Below are positions 1 through 9,836 of a stretch of 64,000 nucleotides of DNA, one piece after another. Every line of letters starts with the position of its first letter. The stretch's first letter is position 1. The notes below the pieces were generated by a model. The model did no database searches. It was not told the DNA's origin and saw only the letters and a program-made list of their open reading frames with translations. Origin of the DNA: Spirochaetales bacterium (GTDB taxonomy: Bacteria > Spirochaetota > Spirochaetia > DSM-2461). The DNA is taken from assembly GCA_028533045.1 (NCBI GenBank), contig JAQQAP010000045.1:56818-120817 (forward strand), read 5' to 3'. A program made the translations under genes and the position numbers.

Positions 1-3000
1 GATAAGTTCGTAGGATCCCTTGTTCATAACCTGGGGCACGATATCCTGCATTCGGGGTATACCGAATTCCTCAAAGCCCTCCCCTTCGTGGTGATTAATC
101 TCTTTCCCTTCGGGCACATCGCCGTGGCAGCTGTTGTCACATACAATGCGCTCGTAGGCATCGTTACGGAAATAGCGCTGGGACTCTTCGATACCGTCGG
201 TGAACATGAACATGATGTCCCCGGAGTTGAGCTTATAATTCTCCTGCTGGTAACCGTCTTTCATCTCTACCAGGAAGGAGTCAATCTGTCCCGCCGCCGG
301 AGCTTCGCCCAGTTCTATCTCCACCATTTTATTTGTGACGCTGTCATACTTGTGAAAATACTTATCCCCCGCATGACTCAACACACACTGACCGCTTTTA
401 TTGTTTATAACCATCATGGAGAAGGCGGCAAAACGGCCCTGGAAACCTACTTCGTTCAGAAGGTCGTTAATGTTGTAGATGATGGGAGGCAGATTGATGC
501 CCTTTCGCGGCTCCATCTCCCGGCAATGGCTTACGAACAGGGTGGCAACTTCCACCATGATAAGTGAGGCGGAAACCCCCTTACCGGCGATATCGCATTT
601 GATAACGGCGTAGTGTTCATCGTCCAGCTTTCGGTAGTCAAAATAGTCCCCCGATACCCCTTTGGCCCCTTCATAGTAGCCGTAGAAAACCAGGTTACCA
701 TCCTCTTTAAAACCGGTGGTAAGCTTTCGTTTAGAGTCCCCTACCAAACGTTCTTCCAGAGGAATAAAGGCCTTCTGCATATCCTTACCAACGGTAAGTT
801 CCTTGCTCGCTTCGGCCGCCTTGGCCAGCTGCAGGGTCATCTGGTTAATAGTTTCTCCCAGTTCGCCCAGCTCGTCGGAGGATTTAATCTCCATAAGCTT
901 ATTTTTCAGAACCGATTTATCCTCTGTATCCCGGATAACCTGTACGTGATCGGCCAGAAGGCGAATAGGCCGAATCATGGTGGACGCCATAAGGAAGGCT
1001 CCCAGAATAGAGGCGGCAATGGCGATGGCAAAGGTAATACTGGTAATAACAAAGATGTTTCGCCGGGTAGCCTTAATCTGACTTATGAGGGGACCCACGG
1101 AAACGTCCAGTCGAATCGCCCCGCGGTAGTAGGTTTCCGAACCCTTTTCCTGATACACAACGGGCTTGTAGAAGGTAAAAACCTGCTCATTCTCTCCCAA
1201 AAGAAGAAGTTCGGCCGGATTGAATTCGGGTTCACTTAAGATTCCCACCTGGTCCGTAATGGCTGTGAGCGATTCGTCAATCTGATCGGAAAGGAGATTG
1301 ATGGTCTCACTGATTTCGTCGATTTTATCCTTTGAGCCTCCCTGAAGCAGGAGGGCGGTGGCTTCACTGTTGAGCTGGTCGTAATTGCGGACCATATCGG
1401 CCAGGCTTTCCGAAGCGAGGCTGTTAATCCGATTTTCCACCTCTTCCAGCCGTGGCTCTATCACATCCCAGAGCGGAGTGTTCCCTACGGAAAAGGTGGT
1501 AAGAAATTCCTTTTCGATAAGAATAGCCGCGACCTCCGGCGAGATATGGCGCATCTCCTCATTCAGAACAAACCGGCCCTCCTCTTCCTGGTAGAGGCTC
1601 TCCAAAAGACTTTCCTCTTCTTCGGTCAGGGTGGAGATTATGCTGGTGTAATCCCGGGATGAGTAGCTCTCCGGCAGGGCCTGGTAAAGATCGATATCCT
1701 CCTTATTGGAGGCCCAAATGTAGTTATAATGGTCAGGATCGCTAAATCCCTTACCGGTGATGGTGGTTCCCAGGGCCTCTTCCATGGCGGAAGTCTGCCG
1801 GGGGAGGAGGCTCAATTCGATACGGTTTCCCAGGGGCAGATAACTTTCCGCCCCGGAAGCCAGGGTATTTACCATCATGTGGCTTCGTTTCTCCAGCTCG
1901 TCCCCCAGGGAGATCTGCTGGGTGGTAATCATGTAGTTCCCCAATACCAGGGCAACCAAAAGGACAATGGAAACAACCAGGGCCAGGAAGGCCAGGGTAA
2001 ATTTCGCTCGGAGTCCGACTCCCTGTTTTTTCATAGTACTCATCCTTTCTTCCGCCAGTTCGGAAGCCATAAGGGTTCCCTCAATGAGGGCTTGTGCGTT
2101 AATTTCCAGTTCCCGATTCTCCTGCCAGAGCCGTACCGACTTAAGAGCCAGTAGAGGTATGAGAATCAGGAGAAAGGCTAATAGCAGGTAGAAGCTGACC
2201 CGGTTAAGGGCCAGACGGAGGGCTCTATCCTGAATGAGAGTCCAGTCCATGGTAAAGCTGCGGGTAAAGTCACCAAATTTCACATTCCCCGTGGCATCCA
2301 GTTTTATCATGTTGCGGGCAAAGACGATGCCCCGCAGGGGATGTTCCACCCCAATGTAGTAGACCCCTTCCCGCATATCGTCGATAATCGGACCGTATAT
2401 GCTGTAGTCGGAGGTAACCGTAAAGTCCTCATCCACAAAGTATTCGTAGTCCCAGGGAGCCTGGCCGTTTTTATCCACCAAAACCCGGACCACATCGCCT
2501 CCGGCGGCGAACCCCCGCCCTCTTATGTCCAGAACAATGCTCTCTTCCCGGTTCTTTGAAGAGCCGACCCAGCTGATGTAGGTAACGGGAATATACTTGT
2601 TCATGCGGAAGCGGAGGGTCTCGATCTTTCCCATATTCCCCGTTTTGTCCAGGGACCCCACGGCCAGGAGCCAAAAACCGTCATCCCGGTTGCTCAGCTT
2701 CACAGCCCGGTCGGTGGTCATAACTCTCTGGGGCGGATCGAATTTATCGGTGTCGAACTCTTCTATGCTAAAGGGGTCGTTTCCCAGGTAAACCAGGTTG
2801 TATGAGTAGCCTGCCAGGTCCTCGTCTTCCGGTGAGTTCCAGGCCAACACGGGAGAGTTGCTCATCAAGGCCCCGAAGGCGTCCGTTTCGGGACGGATAA
2901 ATACAACCGGAGAGGGGGGTGTCGTGTCCCTGTAGTAGGGAACGTGGAGCGGTTCGGACCAGTTGCCCGCATTGTCCCGCACGCTTATGTGGATATACCA

Positions 3001-4428
3001 GACCCCGTCGTCGTCGGCCGTATTAGTCGTGGCCCGGGGCCTTAAAATCAGTCTTTCACCATTGGTGGACGGATCGGTATCGGGGTTTCTGTCCCAGCCC
3101 AGACGGTACCCTTCTATACCGGAGGAGTCCTCCGGTACGGTCCAGCTAAAGGTCACCAGGCTTTTGGGGTTTCTCTCGCCCAGGGTAAAGGAGACCGGTT
3201 CAATACGGGGTTTGTCCACCGATTTATCTGGAGCCAGCATGACGAGCCTGTTCCTGTCGCCAATCTGGTTCTCCCAAAAGAGATAGAGGTCGCCCTTAAA
3301 TATGAGAGGAATACCGTAGGAGGAGTTCCCCTGGCCCCGGCTCATCCGGTCTCCCCCCAGATAGGTCGTTTTCAAATCGGTCATGACCACCTGATTCCCG
3401 TCCCGGTTATCGAACCAAAGAACGTACTGGCTGCCGTCCTTCTCAAAGTATCGGGGCGCGGCATTATAACGGTAGCCGGTGGTAACAGGAGTAAAATTGC
3501 CCGCCACATCGCCGTTCCGATCCAGACGGGCCGTATAGATTTGAGGGGATAGCTGGGAATAATGCCTTTCCCAGGTCATAATCAGCCCCTCCTCCCCGGA
3601 AGAGAGAGAAGGTCTCTGGTTATCCCAGTAAATCGATTCCTGACTGACACCCTCATAGCTTTCGTCCCTGTCGGTGAGGAGTTTGGGGGCAGACCAGCCC
3701 GTACTTCCCGCTTCCCGACTTAATAGGTAAATCTGCCAGGTAATTCGAGCGCCCGTATAGAGTGACTGGAACACCACGTAATCCCGGCCGTCATGGGACT
3801 GGAAATCGGGGAGAAAGTTCCAGGTAAGTTCCTCATCTGTTATAAGGGGAGCCGGTTCGGTCCATTCCCCGTTAATTATTTCCGTATAAATTATTTGTAA
3901 GGATGATGTCAGAGTCAGTCCGCTCTCTCCCCCACTGGCGCTCCGGGTACTAAAAAGAATGAGGTTTCCATCGGATTTTTCATAGAGACGGGGAGCCAAA
4001 CTGGTTACTTCCGAAAGGATTTCTCCGCTCCGGATAAAGTCGCTCTCCCCCGCCCTTTTCTTATAGACCGCAATGGTGTTCTCATCTTCATGAAAGGCCA
4101 TGTGAAAGTCGCCGGAAGAGTCGGCTACCAAAGAGAATAAGGACACCTGATCTTCCCAAAAATACTTGATGGGATCGAGTATGACTTTGTCCGAAGTCCA
4201 CACTATCCCGTCATGGGAGGAGATAGAGTGAAAGGCCACCGTACCGTCTGCCTCGTTAAACTCCTGCCAAACAGCAAGGATCTCATTGTCCGAATTGACC
4301 ACTTGGGGAAAACGGGCGTCCCGATCGGCCATGATCTGTTCGTTTTCCCAAAAGAAATCGACTTGACCAAAAAGAGGAAGAGAGAGAAAAATAAATAGTA
4401 GAAGGGGCAGCCATTTTTTAAAGTCCAA
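1..4428 (-). CDS. SpoIIE-family protein phosphatase with large extracytoplasmic sensor and HAMP domain (3' end outside window)
   Basis: The frame is open from 4428 to the left edge (1476 codons), so the C-terminus is missing. I place the start at a TTG (4428) that overlaps the upstream gene, because it gives a clean signal peptide (MDFKKWLPLLLFIFLSLPLFG) and an in-frame stop lies just upstream; the ATG at 4414 is in another frame. Residues about 20-735 look exported, with propeller-like motifs (FFWENEQ, IYWDNQRP, LWFDNRDGN, LFWENQIGD) and an Ig-like segment near 450-700. Membrane spans are visible at about 745-763, 810-832 and 1119-1140, followed by a HAMP region and a PPM/SpoIIE phosphatase domain (GVSGDYFDY, CDIAGKG, FTDGIEES). 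Such enzymes dephosphorylate Ser/Thr on partner regulators; the partner here is unknown. It forms an operon with the TPR gene upstream. Family assignment is firm, signal sensed is unknown. Confidence 0.87.
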   Translation of the reverse strand, partial: MDFKKWLPLLLFIFLSLPLFGQVDFFWENEQIMADRDARFPQVVNSDNEILAVWQEFNEADGTVAFHSISSHDGIVWTSDKVILDPIKYFWEDQVSLFSLVADSSGDFHMAFHEDENTIAVYKKRAGESDFIRSGEILSEVTSLAPRLYEKSDGNLILFSTRSASGGESGLTLTSSLQIIYTEIINGEWTEPAPLITDEELTWNFLPDFQSHDGRDYVVFQSLYTGARITWQIYLLSREAGSTGWSAPKLLTDRDESYEGVSQESIYWDNQRPSLSSGEEGLIMTWERHYSQLSPQIYTARLDRNGDVAGNFTPVTTGYRYNAAPRYFEKDGSQYVLWFDNRDGNQVVMTDLKTTYLGGDRMSRGQGNSSYGIPLIFKGDLYLFWENQIGDRNRLVMLAPDKSVDKPRIEPVSFTLGERNPKSLVTFSWTVPEDSSGIEGYRLGWDRNPDTDPSTNGERLILRPRATTNTADDDGVWYIHISVRDNAGNWSEPLHVPYYRDTTPPSPVVFIRPETDAFGALMSNSPVLAWNSPEDEDLAGYSYNLVYLGNDPFSIEEFDTDKFDPPQRVMTTDRAVKLSNRDDGFWLLAVGSLDKTGNMGKIETLRFRMNKYIPVTYISWVGSSKNREESIVLDIRGRGFAAGGDVVRVLVDKNGQAPWDYEYFVDEDFTVTSDYSIYGPIIDDMREGVYYIGVEHPLRGIVFARNMIKLDATGNVKFGDFTRSFTMDWTLIQDRALRLALNRVSFYLLLAFLLILIPLLALKSVRLWQENRELEINAQALIEGTLMASELAEERMSTMKKQGVGLRAKFTLAFLALVVSIVLLVALVLGNYMITTQQISLGDELEKRSHMMVNTLASGAESYLPLGNRIELSLLPRQTSAMEEALGTTITGKGFSDPDHYNYIWASNKEDIDLYQALPESYSSRDYTSIISTLTEEEESLLESLYQEEEGRFVLNEEMRHISPEVAAILIEKEFLTTFSVGNTPLWDVIEPRLEEVENRINSLASESLADMVRNYDQLNSEATALLLQGGSKDKIDEISETINLLSDQIDESLTAITDQVGILSEPEFNPAELLLLGENEQVFTFYKPVVYQEKGSETYYRGAIRLDVSVGPLISQIKATRRNIFVITSITFAIAIAASILGAFLMASTMIRPIRLLADHVQVIRDTEDKSVLKNKLMEIKSSDELGELGETINQMTLQLAKAAEASKELTVGKDMQKAFIPLEERLVGDSKRKLTTGFKEDGNLVFYGYYEGAKGVSGDYFDYRKLDDEHYAVIKCDIAGKGVSASLIMVEVATLFVSHCREMEPRKGINLPPIIYNINDLLNEVGFQGRFAAFSMMVINNKSGQCVLSHAGDKYFHKYDSVTNKMVEIELGEAPAAGQIDSFLVEMKDGYQQENYKLNSGDIMFMFTDGIEESQRYFRNDAYERIVCDNSCHGDVPEGKEINHHEGEGFEEFGIPRMQDIVPQVMNKGSYELI

Positions 4429-7318
4429 GGTTTGCTTCGGTTCTCCTTTTTAGTTCCTGAAGGGGCGGGTAAGACTGATTGGCCTGTACCTTCCACAGCT
4501 CCTGTATGATCTGATAGGCCGCCACGTAGTCTCCGGCCACAAATTTTTCCTCCGCCGACTGATACTGACTGAGAGAAGCGGAAGAGAGGACCACCGTACT
4601 CTCGCCCCCCTCGTAGAGGCGCATTTGGTCAATCAGTTCACTGGCATCGGAGTTATTCGGGTTCAGGGCAATCGCTTCGCCCAGCTGTTCAATGGCTCCC
4701 GCAAAAAGGTTCAGATTTCCGCTGTCGAATACGGCCTTGGCGCTGGCGTAAAGTTCGTTACTCTTACGGAGTACCGCCGGATCGGGGGGCGGAATCTTAA
4801 TCCCCAATTCGTATTCCAGGTTTAGAATATTATTCTGAATATTGGAATAGTCCGGAATAATCTCGGCAAGGTCCTTAAGGTCAATGTAGGCCTGTTCCGG
4901 CTGGTAGGCACTCTGGGCCAGGGCATTACGATATTTCTCCGCAAAGGTCAGGGCAAAGTTTTCCTCGTCCCGGGCTTTAAGAATACGCAGGTTTAATACG
5001 CTGGCGTTCTGATTCAACGGCATAAGAATGAGTACCTGGCGCAGGAAATCTTCCGCTCGGGTGAAGCTCTGCACGCTTTCCACCTTTCTATTTTCCCTAA
5101 GCAAATTTATCCCGCTCTGGTAGTTCTTCCAGGCCAGATTAAGAAGCTGGGAAATTTCATTGTAAAGGGGATTGCTCTCTTCCAGGTACCGCCCCGATTC
5201 TACGGAGAGGGCGGTCCGCACCAGACTCATCCAGTAGGCAAGCTCGCTGTTTTCGTCTGTGTTGGTGGTGAACCACTTGTTTTCCGCCTGAATCAAACGG
5301 GCTTCACTCTGGGCATAAAGACCCTGAAAATAGAGGTTCTTTCCCTGATTAATCAATTCACGCACTTCCCGGATAACCTGTTTGTTCTCTTCGTCCACAA
5401 TTCGAGCCTGAAGGGCGGCGATCCGGGCATCCAGATCGTCCCGGTTAAAACTGTCCTCATCGTAGGAGAGAGCGGAAACATAGAGCTGCTGGGCCAGGGC
5501 CAATTCATCCCGAGCCAGCTGAAAATTGGCGTAATAGAGCTGCCGTTCGGCCTGATTAAAGCGGAACTCTCCGGCATTGTAATCCTTTTGAGCCAAATAA
5601 ATAAAGTTTTCCCCGTCCTCCTGCATCAGAGCGATTTCCTGATCAAAGGAAACGGCCCGTTCCAGGATGGCATCGGCCCGGATAATATAGGGATTCAGTT
5701 GAGTGCCGTCGTAAATAGCGTTCTGTTCGTCCGTGTAAAGATCCCGGTAGGAGGAAGCCTGACTTACCAGAGCGTTTAACTGTTCGTCCAGCAGGGCCAG
5801 GTCCGCCAAAGCTCTCTGGGGATAACGGAAAAGGAGATCCTCTCCCTGGGAAACACCGCTTATGTAGTCCGCATCCCGGGACAGTCGCTCTTCATATTCG
5901 GCCAGAAGAGTTTCCGGTTCAACAATGTCAAAGTCGGCCATGGCCAAAACAATATTTTCTTCCAGAATCTTTCCCCGGTCAATCAGATGGTCCGTATCTT
6001 TTTGCGTACTATCCAGGGGGGAGTTCGTTTTATCCTGCAAGAGGGGGTCAAGGCTCCACACAAGCTCTTTGCCTTCCACTTCTTCCGCCAGGGGAACATA
6101 ATTGGACCACTCGGTCAAAACGGCTTCACGGAGATTTTCGTAGAAGTCCCGGTCCCCTTCGGTAAAGAAGAACTCGTTATTATCCAGAGCTTCCTGCCCG
6201 GCAATAAGCTTCTCATAATCGCCGTAACGGGCTTCACGCTCTTTGGTTCGCCGGTAATCATCGTAGTACTTGGCCGCAATACGCTGCCCAACCCTGTCGA
6301 TGGTTCCATCACGGTTAAGGTAAATTCTATCCAAGACCCATTGGTATAAATCAAGCAGTTCATCCGTCTGATCGGCAGCCCTTTCAAAACTCGGAGTCGA
6401 TTCGGCCCAGTTACCCACGGAATAATTGGCATAACCCTCATCCCAATAACGTATCTGGTTTTCCAGGGCAACTGTCAAAGACCGGTCCAGAGCCTCTTCC
6501 AGGAAATAGTCCACGGCCACCGTAACCCCTTCCCAGTCATCCACACTTTGACGACCGGCCAGAAGACGGTTCATGAAGGAGAGGTGAAAGTCTTCCACCC
6601 CCTTGTTCCCTTCCATGACCAGCTTGTTCTGCCGGTCGTATACAGTGGAGATACGATATATATCGTTGCGGATTTCCACAAGATCGCTTACCCCGTATAG
6701 CTCCCAGTTCGTCTCCAGACGCTCCAAATCCAATACCAGCTCCTCATAGGCCCGGTAAACCGGATCCTTAATCAGATTTCCGTATCCACTCTCATCAAAG
6801 GTTTGACGAAAAAGCTCAAAACCGGTCTGGTAGAGCTCTATGGCCTGCCGATACTCCCCTTCATCCAAAAACACCAGGGCCTTGTCCATAATTTCGTTAA
6901 AGATTTTTCTGTAGTAGACCAACTCCGCACTAATACGGGCATCACGAATCGCCAGACGTGTGGCCTCATTGGGATTACTGTCCAGAGAGTCCAGTTCCCG
7001 AATCAGGTTTAGGGCCTCTTCATAGTCTTCGTCCTCAAAAAGGACCTTGATCAAATCGTCATAAAGGCTGTTGTAGCTGTCCCGCACATCTTTTATATAG
7101 CGGATCTTGTTCTGGGCCAGTTCAAAATACTCCGGATTTTGCTTGGAAAGGGCAATAAGAACCTCTATGGCTTCGTTAAAATTCCTCTCTTCTATAAGAC
7201 GGTCCGCATCGTCCATGGTATAAACCGTTTCCTCCTCCGGCTGACCTCCGGCAGACAGGGAGAGGAGTGAGAAAAATAGAAGATAAAGGGCGGCTACCCC
7301 GAATTTTATCCGGTTCAT
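4418..7318 (-). CDS. Large exported TPR-repeat protein
   Basis: 966 residues with an N-terminal signal peptide (hydrophobic stretch around LYLLFFSLLSLSAGG) and then almost entirely acidic helical repeats of TPR type (for example ERNFNEAIEVLIALSKQNP, LFEDEDYEEALNLIRELD, LDEGEYRQAIELYQTG, SGNLNLFAGAIEQLGEAIAL). It probably works in the periplasm as a scaffold or protein-binding partner. It lies immediately upstream of the SpoIIE phosphatase and its stop overlaps that gene's TTG start by 11 nt, so the two are co-transcribed and probably act together. The start ATG has no Shine-Dalgarno sequence; a TATAAT box sits only 12 nt upstream. I do not recognise a named orthologue. Confidence 0.85.
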   Translation of the reverse strand: MNRIKFGVAALYLLFFSLLSLSAGGQPEEETVYTMDDADRLIEERNFNEAIEVLIALSKQNPEYFELAQNKIRYIKDVRDSYNSLYDDLIKVLFEDEDYEEALNLIRELDSLDSNPNEATRLAIRDARISAELVYYRKIFNEIMDKALVFLDEGEYRQAIELYQTGFELFRQTFDESGYGNLIKDPVYRAYEELVLDLERLETNWELYGVSDLVEIRNDIYRISTVYDRQNKLVMEGNKGVEDFHLSFMNRLLAGRQSVDDWEGVTVAVDYFLEEALDRSLTVALENQIRYWDEGYANYSVGNWAESTPSFERAADQTDELLDLYQWVLDRIYLNRDGTIDRVGQRIAAKYYDDYRRTKEREARYGDYEKLIAGQEALDNNEFFFTEGDRDFYENLREAVLTEWSNYVPLAEEVEGKELVWSLDPLLQDKTNSPLDSTQKDTDHLIDRGKILEENIVLAMADFDIVEPETLLAEYEERLSRDADYISGVSQGEDLLFRYPQRALADLALLDEQLNALVSQASSYRDLYTDEQNAIYDGTQLNPYIIRADAILERAVSFDQEIALMQEDGENFIYLAQKDYNAGEFRFNQAERQLYYANFQLARDELALAQQLYVSALSYDEDSFNRDDLDARIAALQARIVDEENKQVIREVRELINQGKNLYFQGLYAQSEARLIQAENKWFTTNTDENSELAYWMSLVRTALSVESGRYLEESNPLYNEISQLLNLAWKNYQSGINLLRENRKVESVQSFTRAEDFLRQVLILMPLNQNASVLNLRILKARDEENFALTFAEKYRNALAQSAYQPEQAYIDLKDLAEIIPDYSNIQNNILNLEYELGIKIPPPDPAVLRKSNELYASAKAVFDSGNLNLFAGAIEQLGEAIALNPNNSDASELIDQMRLYEGGESTVVLSSASLSQYQSAEEKFVAGDYVAAYQIIQELWKVQANQSYPPLQELKRRTEANLGL

Positions 7319-7330
7319 AGTACTACTATT

Positions 7331-7359
7331 ATTATATCGGCAGAAAAGATTTCCGTCTG
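7331..7359 (-). promoter_or_regulatory. Candidate promoter of the TPR-phosphatase operon, near-leaderless
   Basis: On the minus strand a perfect TATAAT occupies 7336-7331, with only 12 nt between it and the ATG at 7318. A poor -35 (CAGACG, 7359-7354) lies 17 bp further upstream. Transcription from this box would give a 5' leader of about 5 nt, which fits the absence of a ribosome-binding site. Confidence 0.5.
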
Positions 7360-7384
7360 GATATTTGGTTTAAAAAGTGTTATC

Positions 7385-8617
7385 ATGTATATGATGGTAC
7401 GAAGAAGGCTAATTCTCCCATTTTTCTTTCTCTGCCTCGTTGGGGCCTATGCCGATTGGGAAGACACTTATAGTGACCTGATTAGCATAGCGGGGCTCGA
7501 TTCCAACAGCGGACAGAACTCCTTCCTCACCCTTCTTATTCCTTCGGGAGGCAAGTACCAATCCATGGGAACCGCCTATACTGCGGTAGCACTCGATGCA
7601 GGCTATCTTGAGTCAAACCCGGCCGCCAGTTCCCATCTGCAAAACACAGAGCTGACTTTTTACCACAACGACTGGATTGACGACTCCAACCTGGAGAGTC
7701 TAGCCTATACTCAACGCAAAGGCAATATAGGCTGGGGAATCGGCGCCAAGTTCCTCTGGGTCCCCTTCGAAGAAACCAACAGCTGGGGAGAAACCACCGA
7801 CTCCGGCGCCTATACGGAAACAATCATGACCTTTAACGGTTCCTACAATCTTATGGGGGACTACTACTATACGGGCCTCTCCCTGGGAGTGAATGCCAAG
7901 GCGGCCTACCGGGGAATTTCCGAATCCCTTGCGGAAGATCAAAATGCCTTGGCTTTAATGGGAGATGTGGGACTCCTGACCCAGTTTAACCTGCTAAAGT
8001 TCTATCCTTCCCGCCAGAAAAACTGCGGCTTTGGTTTGGCCGTAAAAAACCTGGGAAAGGAATTCATTACCGATCCGGACCCCCTTCCCAGCCGAGCTAC
8101 GGCCGGACTCTCCTATTCTCCCATCAAACCGCTCATGCTTGCCTTTGACGCTACCTATCCTTTCAATTTAAACGGGGAAGAGGCGGAGTCAATGAGCTAT
8201 GCCATGGGAATGGATGTCAGCATGACCGATTTTCTCTCTATGCAGGGGGGATTTCTTTTGAAACTGGGTAAACCGAGAATTACCATGGGGAGCGACCTGG
8301 ACCTGGAAAAGTTTTCCATTGGTGTGAACTACACCCTGGACCTGACAACCCAGTTTGAACCGGTGGACAGAATCACCCTCTCCTTCTCCCTGAACCTGGG
8401 AGACTTTGGACGCACCACCATCCGGGATAAGGTTCAGGAACTCTACCTCACCGGTCTGGGAGCCTACTCACAGGGAAACTACACACAGGCTATAATCTAC
8501 TGGGAAGAGTGCCTTGAACTGGATGAAACCTTCACCCCCGCTCTGGAAATGATAGAAACGACCCAAAAATCTCTCGAATTGGAAGCAAAAATGAGAGAAC
8601 AACAAACTGTCGAATAA
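7385..8617 (+). CDS. UPF0164-family (FadL/PorV-like) outer-membrane protein with C-terminal TPR
   Basis: 410 residues: a signal peptide (ILPFFFLCLVGAYA), then a beta-rich body beginning with the family hallmark GGKYQSMGTAYTAVALDAG and SNPAAS, alternating strand patterns typical of an outer-membrane barrel, and a short TPR-like helical tail (ALGAYSQGNYTQAIIYWEECL, with the family's usual small variations). UPF0164 proteins are characteristic of treponemes and related spirochaetes and resemble FadL-type transporters of hydrophobic compounds; the substrate here is unknown. It is divergent from the TPR-phosphatase operon, separated by only 66 bp. Several in-frame ATGs (7385, 7391, 7394) are possible; none has a clear ribosome-binding site. 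Confidence 0.8.
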   Translation: MYMMVRRRLILPFFFLCLVGAYADWEDTYSDLISIAGLDSNSGQNSFLTLLIPSGGKYQSMGTAYTAVALDAGYLESNPAASSHLQNTELTFYHNDWIDDSNLESLAYTQRKGNIGWGIGAKFLWVPFEETNSWGETTDSGAYTETIMTFNGSYNLMGDYYYTGLSLGVNAKAAYRGISESLAEDQNALALMGDVGLLTQFNLLKFYPSRQKNCGFGLAVKNLGKEFITDPDPLPSRATAGLSYSPIKPLMLAFDATYPFNLNGEEAESMSYAMGMDVSMTDFLSMQGGFLLKLGKPRITMGSDLDLEKFSIGVNYTLDLTTQFEPVDRITLSFSLNLGDFGRTTIRDKVQELYLTGLGAYSQGNYTQAIIYWEECLELDETFTPALEMIETTQKSLELEAKMREQQTVE

Positions 8618-8620
8618 AAC

Positions 8621-9090
8621 CCTATCCCATAATTCCCAGTCAAATAAAAGAAAGGCCCACTGGGAAAACAGGGATGAAGAGGATTAAGAAAGACCAAGGT
8701 CTATAAAAGCACAAGCTTAAAGCTTAATCACTATCCCCAAAGCTACTACGCTATATAACTCTTCTCCCATAATTCCCTGTCAATAATAAGAAAAGCCCAC
8801 TGGGAAAAGAGGGATAAAGAGGATTAAAAAAGATTCAAGGGCAAAAAAAACACAAGCTCAAAGCTTAACCACAATCCCCAAAAGACTAAGCTATACAACT
8901 CTTCTCCCATAAATCTCATAATTCCCAGTCAAGAATAAGAAAAGCTCACTGGGAAAACAGGGATGAAAAGGATTAAGAAAGCACAAGCTCAAAGCTTAAT
9001 CACTATCCCCAAAGCTACTACGCTATATAACTCTTCTCCCATAATTCCCTGTCAATAATAAGAAAAGCCCACTGGGAAAAGAGGATAAAG
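8621..9090. repeat. Four-copy imperfect intergenic direct repeat with internal hairpins
   Basis: The 490-bp gap between two genes is filled by about 3.5 copies of a 120-150 bp unit. Each copy contains TTCCCAGT or TTCCCTGT, an 18-nt spacer, and ACTGGGAA: left arms at 8633, 8773, 8922 and 9045; right arms at 8659, 8799, 8948 and 9071. Copies 1 and 3 have fully complementary arms, copies 2 and 4 carry one mismatch. Bases 8719-8812 and 8991-9084 are identical (94 bp, offset 272 bp), which points to a recent duplication. Oligo-purine segments and AAGCTT-containing stretches recur between the hairpins. No gene is seen in this gap. Confidence 0.85.
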
Positions 9091-9107
9091 AAAGCTTGAA
9101 TGGAATT

Positions 9108-9836
9108 TTATAGTCCCAACGATTCCCGGCATTTGTGATAGAAAGCCGCCAGAGGCGCATCGCTCACGGTTTTAGCCAGAGCCAGACCGGCCGAGCCCTT
9201 TCCCATGGCACGGGAAAAACGGGTTAGAGCCTTACGGCCCAACTTTGCTTCTATCCCCTTAAGGATCTCCGCCGTCATCCCCCCTTCGTCTTCTGCGGTA
9301 AAGCGCACCCTGTCCCGGCTCCAGTTCTCACTCAACTCAATCAGACTGCGATGTTCCAGAGTTTCCAGATAAAGTTCCATTTCCTTAAGCAAAAGGGACT
9401 CCCGGAATTCAATTCGGTCTACCGCCCCTTTCACATCAATCTTTTTCTGAACCATCCGGCTCCCCCGTTCAGTCCGCTTCCTATACCAGAGGGAGAAAAT
9501 CACCCCGCAGCCGGTAGCAATAGCCAATTCATCCACAAGGGGAATGGGATCAAGAATAAGATAGGAAAGGGCGTAAAAAACAATAAGAAAAATAAGAACC
9601 GAAAGGCCAAAACGAGCGTAAAAAGTCCTATCCGCCAGCTGCTGGCGAGCCCCCTCTTCTCCCAAAATATAAAGCTTACCCTTAACCTGATTTATCTGTT
9701 CCATCTCTGGATAAGAGCCAAAGAGACCGGTAATTTCATCCCCATCAAGAGCCTGGACAAAATCCCCCGGAGAGAGGGCCGAAAACAAATCCATCCCGCC
9801 CCCGTCTCTTTTAAGGATGAGAACTCGCTTATTCAC
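9108..9836 (-). CDS. Hypothetical membrane protein, two transmembrane segments
   Basis: About 242 residues. I prefer the GTG at 9836 (VNKRVLILKRDGGG), which has AGGA 8-10 nt upstream and overlaps the end of the ankyrin gene by 8 nt; the open frame extends further upstream to 9902 but that part reads through the preceding gene. A cytoplasmic N-terminal region of about 95 residues is followed by two hydrophobic segments (LSVLIFLIVFYALSYLIL and LAIATGCGVIFSLWY) and a charged helical C-terminal half. No family was recognised. Translational coupling suggests joint function with the TIR-like/ankyrin protein. Confidence 0.7.
   Translation of the reverse strand: MNKRVLILKRDGGGMDLFSALSPGDFVQALDGDEITGLFGSYPEMEQINQVKGKLYILGEEGARQQLADRTFYARFGLSVLIFLIVFYALSYLILDPIPLVDELAIATGCGVIFSLWYRKRTERGSRMVQKKIDVKGAVDRIEFRESLLLKEMELYLETLEHRSLIELSENWSRDRVRFTAEDEGGMTAEILKGIEAKLGRKALTRFSRAMGKGSAGLALAKTVSDAPLAAFYHKCRESLGL

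Noticed and set aside
4203..4414. ATG at 4414 as the start of the SpoIIE phosphatase gene
   Set aside because: It is in a different frame from the phosphatase; the TTG at 4428 gives an uninterrupted frame with a signal peptide.
8621..9090. CRISPR array or IS remnant
   Set aside because: Repeats are 120-150 bp, imperfect and contain no unique spacers; no transposase reading frame or terminal target duplication was seen.
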